Made by a program: the position numbers and the translations under genes. A stretch of DNA of 64,000 nt from an uncultured Gluconobacter sp. (GTDB taxonomy: Bacteria; Pseudomonadota; Alphaproteobacteria; Acetobacterales; Acetobacteraceae): contig CALFLO010000176.1 in the NCBI GenBank assembly GCA_937880175.1, forward strand, positions 1-64,000, given 5' to 3'. Each line of letters starts with the position of its first letter. Position 1 is the stretch's first letter. The notes beneath the pieces were generated by a model. It worked only from the letters and a program-made list of their open reading frames with translations, was not told where the DNA came from and ran no database searches. Of the stretch, positions 26,501 through 35,193 are shown piece by piece.

Positions 26501-26587
26501 ATCCCGCGGGATCGTGGCGTCGATATTCTTGAGGTTATGGGCGCGGGCCCCACGGACGCGGATCGAATGATTGTCTGGAAAGCTCAC
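23543..26587 (-). CDS. uvrA: excinuclease ABC subunit A
   Basis: A 1014-residue UvrA, the damage-recognition ATPase of nucleotide excision repair. Both ABC modules are intact: Walker A GLSGSGKS at 36-43 and GVSGGGKST in the second half; signatures [12 protein letters not shown] and [12 protein letters not shown]; Walker B regions LDEPSIGLH and LDEPTTGLH. The CxxC zinc modules are present ([32 protein letters not shown]). The C-terminus is an Ala/Lys-rich basic tail ([14 protein letters not shown] and after), longer than in E. coli UvrA (940 residues). It is divergent from ssb. Confidence 0.97.
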   Translation of the reverse strand: MSFPDNHSIRVRGARAHNLKNIDATIPRDSLTIITGLSGSGKSSLAFDTIYAEGQRRYVESLSAYARQFLELMGKPDVDSIEGLSPAISIEQKTTSKNPRSTVGTITEIHDYMRLLWARVGIPYSPATGLPIEAQTVSQMVDRVMAMPDGMRLMLLAPVVRDRKGDCKRELADLTRKGFTRVKIDGELYEIAEAPELNRKTRHTVEVVVDRIVVKEGLESRLADSFETALELSDGLAYAEEVKRAGEKEAPAHVVFSSRFACPVSGFTIEEIEPRLFSFNAPMGACPVCDGIGTETHFDADLIVPDDSLTLADGAIAPWKGASTDWYDQTLAALARHCGDDMNTPWSELQPATQDLIINGSKEPIDIPYSDGGKVHIITKPFEGVLKNLRRRMAQTDSMWVREELSRYQSDKPCHACHGARLKPEALCVKVKDLNIAEASDMPIRKALDWFSGVEATLTPQRAEIARRILREITDRLHFLDDVGLDYLTLSRGSATLSGGESQRIRLASQIGSGLTGVLYVLDEPSIGLHQRDNERLLGTLERLKRLGNTVIVVEHDEDAIRAADYLIDMGPGAGKLGGEVIAVGTPAEVAKNPNSITGAYLSGRKVIPVPTERRKPSGMLTLHDARGNNLKDLTVDFPLGTFIAVTGVSGGGKSTLVIDTLYKALSRQLMKSSQTPLPYDRLEGVDNLDKIIEIDQSPIGRTPRSNPATYTDLFAPIRDWFAELPESKARGYKPGRFSFNVKGGRCEACQGDGVLKIEMHFLPDVYVTCDTCKGARYNRETLDVKFRGKSIADVLAMTVDEALPYFQAAPKIRDRLAILQQVGLGYVALGQQATTLSGGEAQRVKLSKELAKRATGRTVYILDEPTTGLHTEDVRKLLEVLHTLVDQGNTVLVIEHNLEVIKTADWLIDIGPEGGDGGGQVVAAGTPEDIAACKTSHTGRFLAPLLDAPGARQPRKVTTTKITQAMLAASLPPPKAERTAAKKAKAAKDKTAEKATEKKPRGRPAGSRNKTKA

Positions 26588-26651
26588 GGAGACCCCGGAA
26601 TGTGGAGAAAAGGCAGTTGTGAGATCGAACGCGCTTGAATGGCGTTGGATT

Positions 26652-26671
26652 GTTCCCCATTAGATGGGAAC
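26652..26671. promoter_or_regulatory. inverted repeat in the uvrA/ssb divergent promoter region
   Basis: GTTCCC and GGGAAC are separated by 8 bp in the 132-bp region between uvrA and ssb. It is placed as an SOS operator would be, but it does not match the alphaproteobacterial LexA box GTTC-N7-GTTC. It could be a diverged LexA site or another operator. Confidence 0.4.
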
Positions 26672-26719
26672 TTACGCACGTATGAAAAGAACAATTCGAG
26701 AAAATTGGTTGGGACGGGA

Positions 26720-27310
26720 ATGGCAGGCAGCGTCAACAAGGTGATTCTGGTCGGAAATCTGGGTAAGGATCCGGAAGTCCGCAATACGCAGTCAGGTGGC
26801 AAGATCGTCAATTTGACCGTTGCGACGTCCGACACCTGGAACGACAAGCAGTCGGGGGAGCGCAAGGAGCGCACCGAGTGGCATCGCGTGGTGATCTTCA
26901 ACGAGCGTACGGCCGATGTGGCCGAGCGGTATCTGCGCAAGGGCCGCAAGGTCTATATCGAGGGTGAACTCCGCACCCGGAAGTGGACTGACCAGTCCGG
27001 CCAGGAAAAATACACGACCGAAGTCGTGATCGACCGGTTCCGTGGGGATCTGGTGCTGATCGACAGCAATCGCAGCGGTGGCGGCGATGATGGCGGTTTT
27101 GACAACGGCGGCGGCTATGGCGGGGGCGGCAATGGTGGCGGCTTCGGTGGTGGTAGCCGTGGCGGCGCCAGTGGCGGTTCAGGCGGTGGCTTCGGTGGTG
27201 CCCGCGGGAACGCTGGTGGTGCAGCTGGTGGCGGCAATCGCTCGGGTGGAAGCAACGCGGGTTGGGATGCCCCGCCGGATAACGATCTGGACGACGAAAT
27301 CCCGTTCTGA
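26720..27310 (+). CDS. ssb: single-stranded DNA-binding protein
   Basis: A 196-residue SSB. The OB fold (about residues 4-108) begins with the typical [15 protein letters not shown], which fixes the start at 26720 rather than the longer open frame. A glycine-rich linker (many GGG and GGN runs) leads to the conserved acidic tip DDEIPF that recruits repair and replication proteins. The gene is divergent from uvrA, a common arrangement in bacteria that often brings shared SOS control. Confidence 0.96.
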   Translation: MAGSVNKVILVGNLGKDPEVRNTQSGGKIVNLTVATSDTWNDKQSGERKERTEWHRVVIFNERTADVAERYLRKGRKVYIEGELRTRKWTDQSGQEKYTTEVVIDRFRGDLVLIDSNRSGGGDDGGFDNGGGYGGGGNGGGFGGGSRGGASGGSGGGFGGARGNAGGAAGGGNRSGGSNAGWDAPPDNDLDDEIPF

Positions 27311-27342
27311 GTTGTTCAGAAGAACAACGGTAGAAAACAGAA

Positions 27343-27370
27343 ATGGCGGATGTCAGTCGACATCCGCCAT
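27343..27370 (+). terminator. 12-bp hairpin after ssb
   Basis: A perfect 12-bp stem (ATGGCGGATGTC/GACATCCGCCAT) with an AGTC loop lies 33 bp after the ssb stop. The following sequence is only mildly T-rich (GGCTTGGTTATTTG). It is a probable ssb transcript end. Confidence 0.6.
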
Positions 27371-27403
27371 GGCTTGGTTATTTGCAGGCCCGAAAACTTA
27401 AAA

Positions 27404-27580
27404 TTAGAAAATTGCCCGGTCCGGAATAGTATTCGCATCCGGTGTCATGACCGCAATCGTGTTGGCGAAATGGCTTCGACCATCCGCACCATGGACGGCA
27501 GCACTCGAACAGGCGGACAGGGTCAGAGCGCAGGACAGTAAGACTGCGTCGAATACCAGAGTTGATTTCCTGATCATCAT
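27404..27580 (-). CDS. small putative lipoprotein
   Basis: A 58-residue protein from the ATG at 27580, which is preceded by AAGGAAG at good spacing. The next codon is also ATG (27577). The N-terminus is a lipoprotein signal peptide with lipobox LSAC and Cys24. The mature part of about 35 residues (SSAAVHGADGRSHFANTIAV and after) has no known domain. It is likely an envelope lipoprotein of unknown role. Confidence 0.6.
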   Translation of the reverse strand: MMIRKSTLVFDAVLLSCALTLSACSSAAVHGADGRSHFANTIAVMTPDANTIPDRAIF

Positions 27581-27700
27581 TTTTATTCTTCCTTGTCTGA
27601 TCGTGATGACCATACGATCGGCAAAAAGAAGAGTGAAATCTTATGTTTCTATCTTTTCATAAGAGCTGCTTATGATGTGCGTTTCTGAAAAACGGCACTA

Positions 27701-27730
27701 AAAAAGCCGGCGCATTGCTGCACCGGCTTT
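27701..27730 (-). terminator. intrinsic terminator of the gyrA-coaD-cyclophilin operon
   Basis: AAGCCGG/CCGGCTT stem with a 12-nt loop, followed on the minus strand by six T residues, about 26 bp beyond the cyclophilin stop codon. Confidence 0.85.
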
Positions 27731-27756
27731 CGCAGTATTCCGCGTTTCAGCGAAAA

Positions 27757-28242
27757 TCAGGCTTCGACGTAAGCCTTGACGATGGTGTCGGGGTCCTTGA
27801 CCACGCCACCGGCGCCCGAACCGCGCTTCAGCTGGTCTACATATTCCATGCCTTCGATCACCTTGCCGACGATCGTGTACTGACCGTTCAGGTGCGGGCT
27901 GTCGGCGAACATGATGAAGAACTGGCTGTTGGCGGAGTGCGGCGCCATCGTGCGGGCCATGCCCACCGTGCCGCGCTCGAACTTGGCCTTGTCTGTGAAT
28001 TCGGCCTTGAGGTCCGGATAGGAGCTGCCGCTCGTGCCGGTTCCCGTGGGATCGCCGCCCTGGGCCATGAAGCCCTCGATCACGCGATGGAACGCCACGC
28101 CGTTATAGAACCCTTCGGTGGCCAGCAGCTTGAGGCGTTCAGCCGCAAGCGGAGCCAGGTCAGGGCGCAGCTCGATGACGACCTTGCCAGTCTTGAGCTC
28201 GAAAACCAGCTTGTTGCCGTCGGGCACTGCAGTATCGGACAT
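27757..28242 (-). CDS. cyclophilin-type peptidyl-prolyl cis-trans isomerase
   Basis: A 161-residue cytoplasmic cyclophilin. Family motifs are clear: FHRVIEGFMAQGGDPTGTG, AEF, GTVGMARTMAPHSANSQFFIM and LNGQYTIVGKV. It speeds proline isomerisation during folding. The start at 28242 gives MSDTAVPDG; upstream codons in the open frame belong to the coaD end region. It follows coaD by 31 bp on the same strand and ends in a strong terminator. Confidence 0.94.
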   Translation of the reverse strand: MSDTAVPDGNKLVFELKTGKVVIELRPDLAPLAAERLKLLATEGFYNGVAFHRVIEGFMAQGGDPTGTGTSGSSYPDLKAEFTDKAKFERGTVGMARTMAPHSANSQFFIMFADSPHLNGQYTIVGKVIEGMEYVDQLKRGSGAGGVVKDPDTIVKAYVEA

Positions 28243-28273
28243 CTTGGAACCTTCCAGAAATCGTTGAAGGTTC

Positions 28274-28804
28274 CTATGTCGGGCCTCGGCCCAGTTTCGA
28301 CAAGACGATATGTGCAACATCTTCGCTGACGAAGGGCGAAATATCTCCGCCGAGCCGTGCGATCTCCTTCACGATCCTGCTGGCCGTGCTGCGATGTTCT
28401 TCGGAAGACAGCAGGAAAACCGTCTCGATTTCCGGAGCCAGACGACGCAATGCGCCGGAAAGCTGGCTCTCATAATCAAAATCGCCACCGGACCGAAGGC
28501 CGCGCACAACCGTGCCCGCGCCCGCCTGACGCACGGCATCGACCAGCAGTGTATCGAAGCCGACAACCTCAATCCGCTCCCCGTGGGGCAGTTTGTCCAC
28601 TTCGTGCCGTAGGGCTGAAAGCCGAGCATCCAGATCCAGAAGAGGCTGCTTACCTTCATTGACCGCCACGCCAACCAGCAGACGGTCGAACAGGGCGGAC
28701 GCCCTGTGAATGATGTCGAGATGCCCGAAGGTGACCGGATCGAACGTGCCGGGATAGAACCCGACACGTGGATCGGTCGGCACGTCAGGCTTCAGGTGCA
28801 GCAT
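28274..28804 (-). CDS. coaD: phosphopantetheine adenylyltransferase
   Basis: A 176-residue CoaD, which joins ATP and 4'-phosphopantetheine to make dephospho-CoA. GTFDP at 19-23 and the T/HxGH-type histidine His28 (FGHLD) are the nucleotidyltransferase signature. The C-terminal [17 protein letters not shown] segment is the conserved ISSSxVRE-like region in a variant form. The start at 28804 lies inside the 3' end of gyrA (20-bp overlap), so the genes are translationally linked. Confidence 0.94.
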   Translation of the reverse strand: MLHLKPDVPTDPRVGFYPGTFDPVTFGHLDIIHRASALFDRLLVGVAVNEGKQPLLDLDARLSALRHEVDKLPHGERIEVVGFDTLLVDAVRQAGAGTVVRGLRSGGDFDYESQLSGALRRLAPEIETVFLLSSEEHRSTASRIVKEIARLGGDISPFVSEDVAHIVLSKLGRGPT

Positions 28805-31628
28805 CGTCACCAGCGGCCGGGGCTTCGGGAGCCGCGTCCGTTGCAACCGCTTCGCCAATCACCTTGGCACCAGCTTCGGAGCCTTCGTCGGTGTCGCCCT
28901 CTTCCGTATCGTCTTCCAGAACCGGGAAGACGCAGATGACAGTCTCGCTGTCATTCAGGCGGAACAGCGTCACACCGCTGGCCTGACGGGCCATGACGCG
29001 GACCTGCGATACCGGCAGGCGGATCAGGCGGCCCGTATCCGTGACCAGCATGACGTCCGTTCCATCGAGCGTCGGCAGGGTGCCCACCACTTCCTTGCCG
29101 CGACGGTTCGCGGAGAAGGTCATGTTGGTGATGCCCTGACCGCCACGGCCCGACACGCGGTAATCATAGGCCGAGGAGCGACGGCCATAGCCGCCATCGG
29201 TAACGGTCAGGAGGATTTCCTCCTGCTGCTCCAGTTCCTCGAAGCGCTCCTGCGTCAGGTCACCCGCGATTTCAACGGTTTCCTCGTCGCCGGACACGGT
29301 TTCGTCCTCGGCGCTGTCGTCCAGGGCCGCATTTTCGGCGCGGCGCTTGGCATTGGCCATGCGCAGATAGGCCGAACGTTCCTCGACACTGGCATTCACG
29401 TGGTTGAGGATGCACAGCGAAATTACCGCATCCCCGTCACCCAGACGGATGCCGCGGACGCCTGTACTGCCACGACCGGCAAATACGCGCAGCGTCTCGT
29501 CCGTGATCTGGAAGCGGATGCAGCGCGCGTTCTTCGTTGCGAGGAACACATCCTGACCTTCACGGCAGGTCGCCACGCCGATAAGGGAATCCCCTTCATC
29601 CAGCTTCATGGCGATCAGGCCGGAAGCGCGGATGTTGCGGAAATCGCTCAGACGGTTCCGGCGCACATTGCCGCTGGCCGTTGCGAAGGCGAGGTGCAGG
29701 TCGTCCCACAGTTCCTCGTCCTGCGGCAGCGGCAGAACGGCCGTGATGGAATCCGTCCCCAGTTCCGGCAGCAGGTTGACCAGCGCACGGCCCTTGGCTG
29801 TCGGTGCGGCTTCAGGCAGATGCCAGACCTTCATCCGGTAGGCTTTGCCGCCCGAAGAGAAGAACATCACCCACTGATGCGTGTGGGCATTGAAGCTGCG
29901 GACGATCACGTCATCGCCACGGCGCCCGGAGGCTGTCCGGCCACGACCACCACGGTTCTGGGACCGGAAAATTTCAAGCGGGGTGCGCTTGATGAAGCCG
30001 TCGCGCGTGATGGTGACAACCATCTGGCCCGGCTCGATCAGGCTTTCGTCCGTCTGATCCCCCAGCGCGTCGGAGATTTCCGTTGCACGCGGGGTCGCAA
30101 CTTCCGCGCGGGCTGCCAGAAGCTCCTCGCGCATGACTTCCATCCGGCGGGGGCGGCTCTCGATGATCTTGAGCAGTTCGCCGATCTTGTGGGCGACTTC
30201 ACCGAGTTCGCCCTGGATCTTCTCGCGCTCCAGACCCGTCAGGCGCTGCAGGCGCAGCTCAAGAATGCCACGCGCCTGTGCTTCCGTGAGGCGGACCTTG
30301 CCATCGATGATGACATTGCCTTCGTCGTGGATCAGTTCCAGCAGCGGGATGACTTCCGCAGCGTCCCACTCGCGCGCCATCAGTGCTTCACGCGCTGTTG
30401 CGGCATCCGGGGCCGCACGGATCAGCGCGATGACCTCGTCGATATTGGCAACCGCCAGAACGAGGCCGACCAGCAGATGTCCACGGTCACGCGCCTTGTT
30501 CAGGTCAAAGCGGGCGCGGCGCAGGATGACTTCTTCACGGAAGCGCAGGAAGGCTTCCAGAATGTCCTTGAGGCCCATCGTCCGCGGCTTGCCATCGTCC
30601 AGCGCGAGCATGTTGGCGCTGAAGGATGTCTGGAGCTGCGTGAAGCGGTAGAGCTGGTTCAGGACCACATCCGGCGTGGCATCGCGCTTGAGCTCGATGA
30701 CGACACGCATGCCCGAGCGGTCGGACTCGTCACGGATGTCGGAAATGCCTTCGATTTCCTTGGCCCGGACCAGATCTGCGATCTTTTCCTGCAACGTGGC
30801 CTTGTTCACCTGATACGGGATCTCGGTGATGATGATGGCCTGGCGGTCCTTGCGGATTTCCTCGATCTCGGCGCGTGCCCGAACCGGAATGGACCCGCGA
30901 CCCGTCTCATAGGCGCGACGGATCCCGCTGCGGCCCATGATGATGCTGCCTGTCGGAAAGTCCGGACCCGGGATGATCTGCATCAGCTCATCGAGTTCGA
31001 TGGCCGGGTTCGCGATCATGGCCAGCGTGGCATCAATGACTTCGCCCGGATTATGGGGCGGAATATTGGTCGCCATGCCGACGGCGATACCGGCCGCACC
31101 GTTGATGAGCAGGTTCGGGAAAACGGCCGGAAGGACCTTCGGCTCGCTCTCGCTTTCGTCGTAGTTGGGCTGGAAATCGACGGTATCGCGGTCGATGTCG
31201 TCCAGCAGGAAGGACGACGCCTTGGCCAGACGGGCTTCGGTATAACGCATGGCGGCCGGGCTATCGCCATCGACCGAACCGAAATTGCCCTGACCGTCGA
31301 TCAGTTTGACGCGCATCGACCAGTGCTGCGCCATCCGGACCATGGCGTCATAGATCGAGCTGTCGCCATGCGGATGGTATTTACCCATCACGTCACCGAC
31401 CGCACGCGCCGACTTGCGATATGGCTTGTCGGCCGTGAAGCCGCTCTCGCGCATGGCATAGAGAATGCGGCGATGGACCGGCTTCAGACCATCCCGCACA
31501 TCCGGCAGCGCACGCGACACGATCACGGACATCGCATAGGCCAGATAGGAGGAGCGCATTTCCTCCTCGATCGTCACAGGAAGACGGCCGGAAGGGGTAA
31601 GATCAGTCGGCTCGGTCAGCTCGGTCAA
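28785..31628 (-). CDS. gyrA: DNA gyrase subunit A
   Basis: A 947-residue GyrA. The catalytic tyrosine is Tyr129 in [10 protein letters not shown]. The quinolone-resistance region reads [10 protein letters not shown] with Ser90 and Asp94, the wild-type-like residues at the E. coli 83 and 87 positions. The C-terminal pinwheel domain has an acidic insertion ([21 protein letters not shown]), followed by an acidic tail, which makes the protein about 70 residues longer than E. coli GyrA. Such insertions occur in other alphaproteobacteria. It leads a gyrA-coaD-cyclophilin operon. Confidence 0.97.
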   Translation of the reverse strand: MTELTEPTDLTPSGRLPVTIEEEMRSSYLAYAMSVIVSRALPDVRDGLKPVHRRILYAMRESGFTADKPYRKSARAVGDVMGKYHPHGDSSIYDAMVRMAQHWSMRVKLIDGQGNFGSVDGDSPAAMRYTEARLAKASSFLLDDIDRDTVDFQPNYDESESEPKVLPAVFPNLLINGAAGIAVGMATNIPPHNPGEVIDATLAMIANPAIELDELMQIIPGPDFPTGSIIMGRSGIRRAYETGRGSIPVRARAEIEEIRKDRQAIIITEIPYQVNKATLQEKIADLVRAKEIEGISDIRDESDRSGMRVVIELKRDATPDVVLNQLYRFTQLQTSFSANMLALDDGKPRTMGLKDILEAFLRFREEVILRRARFDLNKARDRGHLLVGLVLAVANIDEVIALIRAAPDAATAREALMAREWDAAEVIPLLELIHDEGNVIIDGKVRLTEAQARGILELRLQRLTGLEREKIQGELGEVAHKIGELLKIIESRPRRMEVMREELLAARAEVATPRATEISDALGDQTDESLIEPGQMVVTITRDGFIKRTPLEIFRSQNRGGRGRTASGRRGDDVIVRSFNAHTHQWVMFFSSGGKAYRMKVWHLPEAAPTAKGRALVNLLPELGTDSITAVLPLPQDEELWDDLHLAFATASGNVRRNRLSDFRNIRASGLIAMKLDEGDSLIGVATCREGQDVFLATKNARCIRFQITDETLRVFAGRGSTGVRGIRLGDGDAVISLCILNHVNASVEERSAYLRMANAKRRAENAALDDSAEDETVSGDEETVEIAGDLTQERFEELEQQEEILLTVTDGGYGRRSSAYDYRVSGRGGQGITNMTFSANRRGKEVVGTLPTLDGTDVMLVTDTGRLIRLPVSQVRVMARQASGVTLFRLNDSETVICVFPVLEDDTEEGDTDEGSEAGAKVIGEAVATDAAPEAPAAGDDAAPEA

Positions 31629-31905
31629 GACAGGTCACCACGCAAGAATTCAGTTGCCCCAGCATACCGCATGCGCCGCCGACACGCCACACCCGGCTCC
31701 CGGAATGGGCTTTTCAGGGCGTGAAAGCGCTTGGTCCACGATTCAACAAAATTAAGATCGGATAAGCGAAAGATTAACGAAGCTATGCCAAAAAGAGATT
31801 ATCGTTTGCATATTATTAACTTTTATAGTTTGTATAAAACCGTTAGAAAATATCAAACATCATCTGGCGATTCTACGCCTTAAAGTCTTTTTGGAAGATC
31901 CCACT
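31629..31905. other. AT-rich divergent region between gyrA and the Hint-protein gene
   Basis: 277 bp without a gene. The half nearest the Hint gene (about 31740-31880) is much more AT-rich than the rest of the window. It contains TTGCAT and TATAAA elements, but their 21-bp spacing is not canonical, so I do not call a promoter. GGAAG at 31893-31897 is the likely ribosome-binding site of the Hint gene. Confidence 0.5.
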
Positions 31906-34900
31906 TTGGCCGATACGACAAACGTCAACGACGACCCTTCGACCGCTGGAAATAACGACACCATCCCTTACAACAGTAACGAAACCAGCTTCCATCAGCA
32001 TGGCAATGTCTGGCGCTGGACTGGCCCCGCGACGGGCGGCGACTGGTCAGATCCGAGCAACTGGGCTCTGTACAGCCCCGAAGGTCATCCTGTTGACACG
32101 ACGGGTGGTTCCTACAGTGGCGATGCCATTCCCCAGAGTGATCAGAATGCTGACGTCAATGTCGGCTATGTCGGCAACACCACGCCAAACGTGGTTGTCT
32201 CGAATGCCATACTCTACAACCAGATCCGGAGCCTCAGCGTCTGGCAGAACAGCACGCTGAAGATCACGGCGCAGGGTGGAAACGGCAACGTCTTTGCAAC
32301 GGCCGGCCTTGAGAATTACGGCACGGTCATCGTTGACACGCCGTCCAAAGTCGAACTCGGCGGCGTTAACGCAGGTGACGGCACCATCACGATCATGAAC
32401 AATGACGGAAACGTCACGTTCGATGACTCCTACCTGAACAACGGCACGCTGAACCTGGTCAACGCGACCCTCGGGACCGTTGCATCGCCGGTCAGCATTT
32501 CCGGTGGCACGATCAACCTTCAGCAGAACAGCACGCTGGTTGCGAACCTGTATGGCGCAGGTGGTACGGTCAATGTCGATCCGTCGAGCGTGAACACGCT
32601 GTATGTAAACGATCGCTATGACAACGACAGCGGCTCCGTTCAGAATACCGTCATCAACGGCGTGTCGAAAAACACCCATTTCGGTATTCTGGGTGGCTCC
32701 TCGCAGCCGACTTCTGCCACGTATGAAGCCAACAGCGACGGCTCCTACACGCTGAAGATCACGCTCGAGAACGGCCGCTCCATCACCTATCCGACGGTCA
32801 ATGTCGCAGACGGCTTCAAGCCTGCCGCCCAGGCAACGATCGTTTCGGACGGCTCAACGGGCTGGCTGATCGAAGATGCCGGTACCGCGACGGCTACGGC
32901 CTCCTATGCTACCAGCGATCTGCATCAGCAGCTTGCCGCAACGGCCGCAGCGGCAGCTGCTGCTGGTGGCGATGCCTCGCAGTACAATGCCAATGCCGTC
33001 AGCTATCACAATCACGATGCCACATGGCGCTGGACGGGTCCTGCCAGTGGAGGTGACTGGTACGATCCGAGCAACTGGACGCTCTATGACGGCCAGGGAA
33101 ATGTCGTTGATACGTCCGGCAATTCCTTTGGCGGAAACGCCGTTCCGCAGAGCGAGCAGAATGCTGACGTCAACGTCGGCTATGTCGGCAGCACCACGCC
33201 GAGCATGGTTGTTGCCAACGCACCGTCCTACAACCAGCTCCGCAGCCTCAGCGTCTGGCAGAACAGCACGCTGAACATCACGGCGCAGGGCAACGGCAAT
33301 TACAGTGGCTACGTCTTTGCTACAGCCGGTTTTGAGAACGACGGCACAATCCTGATCAATACCCCGTCCAAGGTCGAACTTGGCGGCATCACGATGAACC
33401 GTGATGACGGCACGATCACGATCATGGGCAACAACAACAACGTCGTGTTCGATGGAAACAGCGTCAACAACGGCGGTACCATCAACCTGCTCGACTCCAC
33501 GCTGGGTGCTCCGACGACGCCGATCTCTGTCAATGGCGGTACGGTCAACCTCGAACAGGGCAGCAGCCTGTACCTGTTCCCGAGCGAGACCATCGGAACC
33601 ATCAACGTTGATCCTTCGACGGTGAACACGGTCTATGTCGAAGCCAACGGCTACCTGCACAACAACTCGGCCAACACCCAGAACTTCACGATCAACGGCG
33701 TGTCCGCCAATACGCATTTCGGGATCTCCGGTGTGTCTTCCGCTCCGACGGCTGCCACCTACACCCCGAATGACGATGGTTCCTACACCTTGACGATCAC
33801 TCTGGCTGATGGCCGTCTGCTGACCTATGGCGACATCCACACGGCCGACGGCTTCACGCCGGCTGCCACGGCGTCCATCGTTCAGGATGGCAACAATGGC
33901 TGGGTTATCGAAGATAATGGCATCACGACCTGCTTCCTTGCCGGCAGCATGATCCGCACGCCGGAAGGCGATGTGGCCGTTGAGACCCTGCGTCTGGGTA
34001 GCACGGTTGTGGCTTTCGTGAACGGAGAAGCCGTGGAGCGGACCGTAACCTGGGCCGGCCGTGCCCACATGCTCGTCAAGGCTGGTCTGGCCGATGCCGA
34101 AGCAGGTTATCCGGTCCGCATCCTGAAGGACGCACTGGCTGAGGGCGTGCCTTACAAGGACATGCTGGTCACCTCGGAACACTGTCTGTTCCTGAACGGT
34201 GGTTTCGTCCCGGCCCGTATGCTCGTGAACGGTCGTTCCGTAATCTATGACCGCAGCCTGCAGTCCTATGATTACTTCCATGTGGAAACGAAAGAGCACT
34301 CGGTCCTCATGGCTGATGGCATGCTGACGGAAAGCTATCTCGACACCGGCAACCGTCATGCTTTCCGCCAGAGCGGCTCTGTTGTGTCGCTCGGTGGCCA
34401 TGCACGGACCTGGAACGATGATGCAGCAGCTCCGCTGACTGTCAGCCGCGATGTGGTCGAGCCGATCTTCCGTGAGATCGAAGCCCGCGCCATGGAAGCC
34501 GGTTTTGAAAACGCCATCGAGGCTTCGGTCCTGACCGAAGACTCCGGTCTGCACCTCGTCACCAGCACAGGCCAGACCATCCATCAGGTCCGGACGGCCA
34601 ATGGCCGCGCGATGTTCATGATCCCGTCTGACGTGACTGGTGTCCGCATCGTGTCCCGCACGTCCCGTCCGAGCGAGACGGTCGGACCGTTCGTGGATGA
34701 CCGTCGCCAGCTCGGGGTTCTGGTGGGTGAAATCACGCTGTTCGACTCTGGCAACACGATCAGCATCGATCAGCATCTGACCGATGCCGGTCTGGCTGGT
34801 TGGGATGTTCAGGACGATGCGGCTGCACGCTGGACCAACGGCAACGCTGAGCTGTCCCTGACCGCACGTCAGCCGAACAGCCTTGGTATGCTGGCCATTC

Positions 34901-34968
34901 AGGTTCTGGCAGCAGGCCCTTACCTGCTGGTTTCCGAAGGTGAAGCCGAAACGGCTCACACCGCCTGA
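31906..34968 (+). CDS. duplicated beta-rich surface protein with C-terminal Hint domain
   Basis: A 1020-residue protein. Two homologous beta-rich units, each opening with WRWTGPA-GGDW, start at residues 36 and 374 and end in GW(L/V)IED. They are followed by a Hint (hedgehog/intein-like) domain starting at Cys676 (CFLAGSMIRTPEGDVAVETL) and a C-terminal region to about residue 1020. The frame has no early ATG. I chose the TTG at 31906 because GGAAG lies 7 nt before it; TTG at 31891 has no such site. There is no signal peptide, beta-barrel or RTX nonapeptide, so export by a type I-like route is a guess. Acetobacteraceae carry many secreted Hint-domain proteins. Self-processing at the Cys is possible but not shown. 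Confidence 0.85.
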   Translation: MADTTNVNDDPSTAGNNDTIPYNSNETSFHQHGNVWRWTGPATGGDWSDPSNWALYSPEGHPVDTTGGSYSGDAIPQSDQNADVNVGYVGNTTPNVVVSNAILYNQIRSLSVWQNSTLKITAQGGNGNVFATAGLENYGTVIVDTPSKVELGGVNAGDGTITIMNNDGNVTFDDSYLNNGTLNLVNATLGTVASPVSISGGTINLQQNSTLVANLYGAGGTVNVDPSSVNTLYVNDRYDNDSGSVQNTVINGVSKNTHFGILGGSSQPTSATYEANSDGSYTLKITLENGRSITYPTVNVADGFKPAAQATIVSDGSTGWLIEDAGTATATASYATSDLHQQLAATAAAAAAAGGDASQYNANAVSYHNHDATWRWTGPASGGDWYDPSNWTLYDGQGNVVDTSGNSFGGNAVPQSEQNADVNVGYVGSTTPSMVVANAPSYNQLRSLSVWQNSTLNITAQGNGNYSGYVFATAGFENDGTILINTPSKVELGGITMNRDDGTITIMGNNNNVVFDGNSVNNGGTINLLDSTLGAPTTPISVNGGTVNLEQGSSLYLFPSETIGTINVDPSTVNTVYVEANGYLHNNSANTQNFTINGVSANTHFGISGVSSAPTAATYTPNDDGSYTLTITLADGRLLTYGDIHTADGFTPAATASIVQDGNNGWVIEDNGITTCFLAGSMIRTPEGDVAVETLRLGSTVVAFVNGEAVERTVTWAGRAHMLVKAGLADAEAGYPVRILKDALAEGVPYKDMLVTSEHCLFLNGGFVPARMLVNGRSVIYDRSLQSYDYFHVETKEHSVLMADGMLTESYLDTGNRHAFRQSGSVVSLGGHARTWNDDAAAPLTVSRDVVEPIFREIEARAMEAGFENAIEASVLTEDSGLHLVTSTGQTIHQVRTANGRAMFMIPSDVTGVRIVSRTSRPSETVGPFVDDRRQLGVLVGEITLFDSGNTISIDQHLTDAGLAGWDVQDDAAARWTNGNAELSLTARQPNSLGMLAIQVLAAGPYLLVSEGEAETAHTA
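31993..32880 (+). repeat. beta-rich coding repeat, unit 1
   Basis: The first of two homologous coding units inside the Hint-protein gene. Shared landmarks with unit 2 include WRWTGPA, NADVNVGYVG, RSLSVWQNSTL, TPSKVELGG and NTHFGI. Confidence 0.9.
33007..33918 (+). repeat. beta-rich coding repeat, unit 2
   Basis: The second unit, offset by about 1.01-1.04 kb from unit 1. The amino-acid similarity is high over the whole length, with small indels, which indicates one ancestral tandem duplication followed by divergence. Confidence 0.9.
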
Positions 34969-34991
34969 GACCAACCGGTCTGAAACGAAAA

Positions 34992-35025
34992 AAGCCTCAT
35001 CCCTTCGGGGGTGGGGCTTTTTTTT
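34992..35025 (+). terminator. intrinsic terminator of the Hint-protein gene
   Basis: A 12-bp stem closed by a TTCG tetraloop and followed by a run of eight T residues, 24 bp after the stop codon. An A run on the other side could let it act in both directions. Confidence 0.92.
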
Positions 35026-35136
35026 GTCCATTTCCCAGCGCCACGATGATCCCGGAAGGCCAGGGTTCCTGCGGAAGGTGCGGGTGCCGTCGGCTCTTCT
35101 CAGGCTATGACCTCTGTCTGAAGCTGGAGCCTAACG

Positions 35137-35163
35137 AAAAAAGGCGCCCCGTTACGGGACGCC
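35137..35163 (-). terminator. intrinsic terminator of the TonB receptor gene
   Basis: GGCGCCCCG/CGGGACGCC arms with a TTA loop and a six-T run on the minus strand, about 30 bp beyond the receptor stop codon. Confidence 0.85.
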
Positions 35164-35193
35164 TCTTCATAAAAAGCCTTCAGGAGAAGTGGT

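Noticed and set aside
24920..26638. 572-codon plus-strand frame opposite uvrA
   Set aside because: UvrA is unambiguous on the minus strand, so this is a shadow.
26588..26719. Canonical alphaproteobacterial SOS box (GTTC-N7-GTTC) between uvrA and ssb
   Set aside because: Read on both strands; no pair of GTTC or GAAC elements has 7-bp spacing.
29400..31724. 774-codon plus-strand frame opposite gyrA
   Set aside because: GyrA has all catalytic motifs; the antisense frame shows no family features.
31801..31838. Sigma-70 promoter TTGCAT/TATAAA for the Hint gene
   Set aside because: The 21-bp spacing is outside the usual range and no better pair was found.
31906..34968. Hint domain as a functional intein with a downstream extein
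   Set aside because: There is no conserved C-terminal His-Asn followed by Cys/Ser/Thr splice junction that I can identify, and the following region is not a known host protein.
32854..35031. 725-codon minus-strand frame opposite the Hint-protein gene
   Set aside because: The plus-strand protein has a repeated architecture and a Hint domain. The antisense frame mirrors the duplication, as any shadow would.
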